A stretch of DNA of 17,426 nucleotides. Source: Anaerolineae bacterium. GTDB taxonomy: Bacteria; Chloroflexota; Anaerolineae; Anaerolineales; Villigracilaceae. Positions 12,859 to 17,426 of the stretch are shown here, piece after piece (within the stretch, counting starts at the first letter, position 1; every line of letters starts with the position of its first letter). The DNA is taken from contig DNDO01000106.1 in NCBI GenBank assembly GCA_003484265.1, positions 1 through 17,426 of the forward strand. Direction: 5' to 3'. A program made the translations under genes and the position numbers. A model generated the notes under the pieces. The model saw only the letters and a list, made by a program, of their open reading frames with translations, made no database searches and was not told the DNA's origin.

Positions 12859-15800
12859 ATGTCCTTCGCCCATCTTCACGTGCATACCGAATATTCCCTG
12901 CTCGACGGCTTCTCGAATATCAAGAAGCTGGTTAACCGTGTAAAGGAATTGGACATGCCCGCCGTGGCGATCACCGATCACGGCACTATGTTTGGGGTGA
13001 TCGATTTTTATAATGCGGCGACTGATGCAGGCGTAAAACCGATCATCGGCGTGGAAGCCTACATGGCGGCGCGGGGGATGACCGACCGTGACTCGAAACT
13101 AGACCGTTCTTCATTCCATCTGCTCCTACTCGCAGAAAACGAAACAGGCTACAAGAACCTGCTCAAGATTTCATCCGCCGCACAACTGGACGGTTTCTAC
13201 TATTTCCCTCGCATCGATCGGGAATTTTTAGCGGCTCACTCCGAAGGACTCATTTGCACCTCTGGATGTATGTCCGCGGAGATTCCGCGTGCGTTGTTGA
13301 ATGACAACCCCGAAGAAGCCGTCAGTCGGATGAACTGGTACTATGATGTTTTCGGCAAGGATCGCTTTTTTGTTGAATTGCAACAACACAACATCAAAGA
13401 GATCACTGACTTAAATAAGAAACTGCTTGAGATGGGGGCGCATTACTCGGCAAATTACATCGCGACGAACGATGTGCATTATGTCGATCAGGCTGACGCA
13501 AAATTGCAGGACATTCTGCTCGCCATCCAAACCAACTCATTACTGGCGGACGATGACCGCATGAAAATGACGGATGACTCGTATTACCTGCGCACACCAC
13601 AGGAGATGAGTGCGCTGTTCTCTGAAGTACCCTCAGCATTGGGCAATACGCTTCTCATCGCCGAGCGCTGTAACGTTGATTTGGGATTCAAAGGTTATCA
13701 TCTGCCAGACTTCCCCGTCCCCGAAGGATTTACTGCTGAAACCTACCTTAAGCATTTATGTTATGAAGGGGCGAAGAAGCGATACGGTAATCGAGCCACT
13801 AGTCAACAGGTCCAAGATAGGATCGACTATGAGTTTGGCATTATCCACAAAATGGGATTCGACGCCTATTTTCTCATCGTTTGGGACCTGTGCCGCTACG
13901 CCAAAGAAAACGACATTTGGTATAACGCGCGTGGATCGGCGGCAGGCTCCATTGTCGCGTATGTCTTGGAGATCGCGCTGGTTGACCCGTTGCAGCACGA
14001 TTTGTTGTTCGAGCGTTTCCTAAACCCGGGGCGTATATCGATGCCCGACATCGACCTGGACTTCCGTGATGACCGCCGCGGCGAAATGCTCGAATATTGC
14101 GTGCGCAAGTATGGAAGCGACAAGGTTGCCCAGATCATCACGTTTGGCACCATGGGCTCGAAAGCGGCATTGCGCGATGTGGCGCGTGTGATGGATATTC
14201 CATTGCCGGAAGTAGACCGCGTTGCGAAGTTGGTACCATTTGTGTCTGGGCGTAATACAACAATGGAAGATGCGCTTGCGATCCCTGAGTTTAAGCAGAT
14301 CTATGACAGCCAGCCGCATTTACGTGAGCTGATCGATACCGCCACAAAAATGGAGGGCACCGTCCGCAATGCAGGAACACACGCCGCGGGTGTAGTGATC
14401 TCTGATTTACCGATCGTTGACTACCTGCCCTTGCATCGCCAGACATCCAATTCGGAAGAAACACCGATCAAAACAGTGACGCAGTTCGAAATGGGAATTC
14501 TCGATTCCCTCGGCATGTTGAAGGTGGACTTCCTCGGACTCATCACATTATCTGTCATGGCAAAAGCCTGTGACATGATCGAGAAGCGGCACGGCATTAA
14601 ATTCGATCTTGATAACATTCCGCTCGACGATCCGAAGGCGTTTGAATTGATGGGCAGCGGGCAGACCGCAGGCGTCTTCCAGGTGGAAGGCGGCGGAATG
14701 ACGCGCTGGCTGGTGCAGATGAAGCCCAAGTCTTTGGATAACATCATCGCGATGGTTGCGTTATATCGTCCGGGACCGATGGCGTTCATCCCCGATTACA
14801 TTGCGCGTATGAACGGCGAAGCGGAAGTTCAATACCGCCACCCAATGATGGAACCGATCTTCAGGGATACATACGGCATCCCCGTCTATCAGGAACAACT
14901 GATGCGCGCAGCGGTGGAGCTTGCGGGATATACACCTTCGGAGTCTGATGAGTTGCGTAAAGCGATCTCGAAAAAGAAGGCGAAGGAGATCGAGAAGCAC
15001 CGCCACCAGTTCGTAAAAGGCGCGGTCAATAATGGAATTGACAAGGAAACCGCCGAAGCCATTTACACGGATTGGGAAGAATTCGCGCGCTATGGTTTCA
15101 ACAAGTCACATGCCGCTGATTATGGTGTGATAGCAGTTGAAACCGCGTATCTCAAGGCGCATTATCCCGCTGAATACATGGCTGCGACTCTCACCGCCTC
15201 CGCAAGCCAGACCGAAAAAGTTGCGCTCTATGTAGCAGACACCCGCAGTCTGGGTATCCCCGTGCTTGCGCCCGACATCAACGTATCTGGCTGGGATTTC
15301 GAGATCGAAGATATTGAAGTCACTGAACCTGCCGCCGAGGATGGCGGCGCAAGCAAAACAAGTAAAAAGCCGCACATCCATTTTGGTTTTGGGGCGGTCA
15401 AGAATGTCGGCAAGGCGGCGGTTGAACTAATCATTAACGAGCGCACCGAAAATGGAAAATTTATAGACCTGAACGATTTTGCCCGCCGTGTGGACCTGCG
15501 CGCCGTCGGCAAACGCGCGCTTGAATGTATCGTCAAAGTGGGTGCGATGGATAACTTCGGCAACCGCGCTGCCTTGCTCGCATCCATGGACCGTATCGTT
15601 GCCATCAGCAACAATCATTTCCGTGCGCTCGAAGCAGGGCAGATGTCCCTGTTTGGTGAAGCCACAGGTGTTACAGAGGAAATCATACTTCCCGAAGTCA
15701 ACAACGTGGATAAGCGAGAGATGCTTAACTGGGAACGCGAACTTATCGGGCTGTACATCTCCGATCATCCGCTTACGCCGTATCAGGAAACATTCAGGCA

Positions 15801-16833
15801 GATCGTCAGTTATTTTTCGGGTCAGCTCAACGAGGCACAACACGAAGAGAAGGTGCGTATCGCTGGTCTTGTTACCGGTGTCCGCCCGTATATGACCAAG
15901 AACAACAAGCCGATGGGCTTCGTCACGCTGGAGGATATACAAGGCAACTTTGATCTCGTGCTATTCCCGCGCACATGGGACAAGACGCGCGAGATCCTAA
16001 CGGTCGGCGAGATCGTGATCGTCGAAGGGAAAATAGACGCGAACAGCACACCGCCTAAAATTTTGGTGGATACCGTTCGGACTGAGATCAAAATTCTCGA
16101 GCCGCTCGCTTCGCCTCAATACAAGCCGAACCCTGTTCCTGATCTGGAAGCATTATCCCAGCCCAAGCCTGATACAAATGTAAAAGACTTAAGAATTCAA
16201 TCGAAACAGCGCGGACCGTTGGCAAAGAACATTCCTGCCAAACCGATGGTCCCACCAGCGATCCGTCAAATCGCTGAGAAACCGGTCGACACATATGCTG
16301 CCGAATCTGACCTCGTCGATGACATGCCGCCTCCGCCCGATAACTTCCCAGACGGCTGGGACAATGAGTGGCAGCCGTCGTTCGAGGATGCAGCGCTGGC
16401 GTCTGCTCCTGAACCGAAGTTCAAGAAAAAGGAAGAGGTCACGCCGCCGCGCGTTCAGTTGGAGACAGCTCCAGTGGAAGTAAATGCAGTTGATGGGAAT
16501 CAAGATGAGGTCACGCGCGAAGCGATGGTTTCTTCCATTTATATCCCGCTGGCGAAGGAAGAGGATAAAGATCATCCCCCGAAACAGATCACGGTCAATT
16601 TACGCTCGTCGGGCAACAAGGACGAGGACCGCCGCCGTATCAAGACGATCTTCGGAACGTTGATCTCATTCCACGGGCGGGACAGGTTCAGTTTTCAGGT
16701 CTTCGAGAACAGCAGCAGGCACCTGATCGATTTCCCCAACGATACGACGCGCATCTGCCCCGAAATGCTCACGCGCCTGAAAAAGCTGATGGGTGAGGAG
16801 AGTTGGCGCGTGGAAGAGATCACGTTTCAATAG
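12859..16833 (+). CDS. dnaE: DNA polymerase III subunit alpha
   Basis: Replicative DNA polymerase catalytic subunit. Residues 1-270 are the PHP domain, which begins HLHVHTEYS and keeps ITDHGTMFG. The polymerase core holds catalytic Asp residues in PDIDLDF (D397, D399) and KVDFLG (D557). Other core signatures are RGSAAGS, GTHAAGVV, YQEQLM and YGFNKSHAADY. A helix-hairpin-helix region lies at about 870-930 and an OB fold at about 998-1070 (VRIAGLVTGVRP). At 1324 residues it is longer than E. coli DnaE (1160). The extra length is a proline/acid-rich linker (about 1090-1240) and a compact C-terminal segment (1244-1324). There is no exonuclease insertion of the PolC type. Expression seems to come from a TATAAT box giving a nearly leaderless mRNA. 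The identity is certain; the linker function is unknown. Confidence 0.97.
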   Translation: MSFAHLHVHTEYSLLDGFSNIKKLVNRVKELDMPAVAITDHGTMFGVIDFYNAATDAGVKPIIGVEAYMAARGMTDRDSKLDRSSFHLLLLAENETGYKNLLKISSAAQLDGFYYFPRIDREFLAAHSEGLICTSGCMSAEIPRALLNDNPEEAVSRMNWYYDVFGKDRFFVELQQHNIKEITDLNKKLLEMGAHYSANYIATNDVHYVDQADAKLQDILLAIQTNSLLADDDRMKMTDDSYYLRTPQEMSALFSEVPSALGNTLLIAERCNVDLGFKGYHLPDFPVPEGFTAETYLKHLCYEGAKKRYGNRATSQQVQDRIDYEFGIIHKMGFDAYFLIVWDLCRYAKENDIWYNARGSAAGSIVAYVLEIALVDPLQHDLLFERFLNPGRISMPDIDLDFRDDRRGEMLEYCVRKYGSDKVAQIITFGTMGSKAALRDVARVMDIPLPEVDRVAKLVPFVSGRNTTMEDALAIPEFKQIYDSQPHLRELIDTATKMEGTVRNAGTHAAGVVISDLPIVDYLPLHRQTSNSEETPIKTVTQFEMGILDSLGMLKVDFLGLITLSVMAKACDMIEKRHGIKFDLDNIPLDDPKAFELMGSGQTAGVFQVEGGGMTRWLVQMKPKSLDNIIAMVALYRPGPMAFIPDYIARMNGEAEVQYRHPMMEPIFRDTYGIPVYQEQLMRAAVELAGYTPSESDELRKAISKKKAKEIEKHRHQFVKGAVNNGIDKETAEAIYTDWEEFARYGFNKSHAADYGVIAVETAYLKAHYPAEYMAATLTASASQTEKVALYVADTRSLGIPVLAPDINVSGWDFEIEDIEVTEPAAEDGGASKTSKKPHIHFGFGAVKNVGKAAVELIINERTENGKFIDLNDFARRVDLRAVGKRALECIVKVGAMDNFGNRAALLASMDRIVAISNNHFRALEAGQMSLFGEATGVTEEIILPEVNNVDKREMLNWERELIGLYISDHPLTPYQETFRQIVSYFSGQLNEAQHEEKVRIAGLVTGVRPYMTKNNKPMGFVTLEDIQGNFDLVLFPRTWDKTREILTVGEIVIVEGKIDANSTPPKILVDTVRTEIKILEPLASPQYKPNPVPDLEALSQPKPDTNVKDLRIQSKQRGPLAKNIPAKPMVPPAIRQIAEKPVDTYAAESDLVDDMPPPPDNFPDGWDNEWQPSFEDAALASAPEPKFKKKEEVTPPRVQLETAPVEVNAVDGNQDEVTREAMVSSIYIPLAKEEDKDHPPKQITVNLRSSGNKDEDRRRIKTIFGTLISFHGRDRFSFQVFENSSRHLIDFPNDTTRICPEMLTRLKKLMGEESWRVEEITFQ

Positions 16834-16872
16834 TTCCCTTGTAATTATCCTGTAAATTACGGAAGGTGTCCT

Positions 16873-17241
16873 ATGTTGCAAGTTGATGTTCTATTGACTG
16901 CATTGCTAAATGATAAGGTAATGTTTTCTGTTTTGCAAATAATGTTTGTTGTTCTTTTATTTTTCGGGTTAATAAAGGAAGCTGGGTGGTTTAGGAGAAA
17001 ATCTAATCTTGCAATTTCTGTTAAACGTGGTGAAAAGAGTTGGAATTACTTTCATTTGTTCTATGGTTTTATGTTGTTAATTATTATAGAAATAATAAGT
17101 TTTACAGACGCATTTACAGGGTATAAGACCTTTATTGGTCTCGTTGATATTGCCATATTAACTTACCTATCATTTTTTAATGGTTGGTTTAGAAATAAAA
17201 TTATGGGATTTATTGTTGCGTCCCAAAGGAAAGATGAATGA
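16873..17241 (+). CDS. Small hypothetical membrane protein, AT-rich
   Basis: I do not recognise this 122-residue protein. ATG 16873 is preceded by GGAAGGTG (16861-16868), a good ribosome site, so translation is likely. Three hydrophobic segments are visible, near 16-36, 60-78 and 85-104. They are joined by a basic loop (about 39-57, with WFRRK and KRGEK) and followed by a short charged tail (SQRKDE). The base composition is clearly more AT-rich than dnaE and the other genes, with many T- or A-ending codons, which suggests recent acquisition. It begins 39 nt after dnaE but need not be co-transcribed. No conserved catalytic motif is visible. Confidence 0.65.
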   Translation: MLQVDVLLTALLNDKVMFSVLQIMFVVLLFFGLIKEAGWFRRKSNLAISVKRGEKSWNYFHLFYGFMLLIIIEIISFTDAFTGYKTFIGLVDIAILTYLSFFNGWFRNKIMGFIVASQRKDE

Positions 17242-17309
17242 GTAATTAGAAACTATTAATTGCTTTACAAATTATTATCCCTCACCGAATTACACATCGC
17301 ACAATCACT

Positions 17310-17343
17310 CCGCTGGCAAAGCAATGCCAGCGGTTCTCTTTTA
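17310..17343 (+). terminator. 9-bp hairpin downstream of the membrane-protein gene
   Basis: CCGCTGGCA (17310-17318) and TGCCAGCGG (17325-17333) form a perfect 9-bp stem with an AAGCAA loop, followed by TTCTCTTTTA on the + strand. It fits a moderately good intrinsic terminator for the membrane-protein gene. Confidence 0.6.
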
Positions 17344-17426
17344 ATCAACTTCATTGTGGCATCCAGTAATTTCTTCAAAGGTAGAGCATGAATAAATGCG
17401 CCGTTCTCCATGTCCACGCGGCGGGT
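17342..17426 (-). other. Window end: possible 3' end of a minus-strand gene
   Basis: Two minus-strand frames stay open to the window edge. One stops at TAA 17342-17344, just before the hairpin as read on that strand. The other runs through the hairpin to TAA at 17265-17267. On the + strand, ATG 17388 has an AAAGG six bases upstream and stays open to the edge. The 3' part of a minus-strand gene ending beside the hairpin seems the simplest reading, but too little sequence is present to choose. Confidence 0.25.

Noticed and set aside
15427..15942. 171-residue minus-strand frame
   Set aside because: It is antisense within dnaE, without a start signal or domain pattern.
1..17426. CRISPR array, IS element or prophage
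   Set aside because: No regularly spaced repeats, transposase, integrase or phage-type genes were found on either strand.

Overview
The window looks like a chromosomal segment of a Chloroflexota bacterium, probably class Anaerolineae. This assignment is inferred from gene content, not from a database match. The clues are a very large STAND-TPR regulator ending in a SARP/BTAD output module, a long DnaE with a proline/acid-rich linker and an extra C-terminal domain, several genes whose -10 box sits only 7-13 nt before the ATG (leaderless or nearly so), and moderate GC. Almost everything is on the + strand; thioredoxin is the only confident minus-strand gene. No IS element, CRISPR array or rRNA was seen.

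Layout. Positions 25-1744 hold a two-component system: a membrane sensor kinase (HisKA_3) overlapping a NarL/LuxR-type response regulator by 11 nt. Positions 1810-4094 hold two amino-acid catabolic enzymes, imidazolonepropionase (hutI) and arginase (rocF-like). They are separated by an imperfect palindromic repeat of the dispersed intergenic kind. Positions 4222-5680 hold a receiver-only response regulator with a helical tail and an inositol-monophosphatase-family phosphatase.

Positions 5778-9541 are the most unusual part. A 1069-residue STAND ATPase-TPR-SARP regulator is followed by two very small genes. The first is a 46-residue peptide (9091-9231) with a strong Shine-Dalgarno, a signal-peptide-like hydrophobic core and a short C-terminal tail ending in GGIGPC. 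The second is a 92-residue protein (9263-9541) resembling the leader-like NHLP-clan (Os1348-type) RiPP-associated small proteins. The small-gene promoter region carries a 10-bp direct repeat ending just upstream of a plausible -10, followed by a 7-bp inverted repeat. I propose, as inference, that this is a regulator plus peptide cassette, possibly a peptide signalling or RiPP-like system. A PAS-GAF-HD-GYP c-di-GMP phosphodiesterase follows after a hairpin-rich gap.

Positions 11195-12858 contain tRNA-Arg(GCG), surE, thioredoxin (minus strand) and tRNA-Lys(UUU). Both tRNAs have near-consensus promoters of the same TTGACN-N17-TAGAAT form, and each is closed by an intrinsic terminator. surE and thioredoxin converge on a bidirectional terminator. 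Positions 12859-16833 encode DNA polymerase III alpha (dnaE). An AT-rich gene for a small membrane protein follows, and the window ends in a hairpin and an unresolved partial reading frame.
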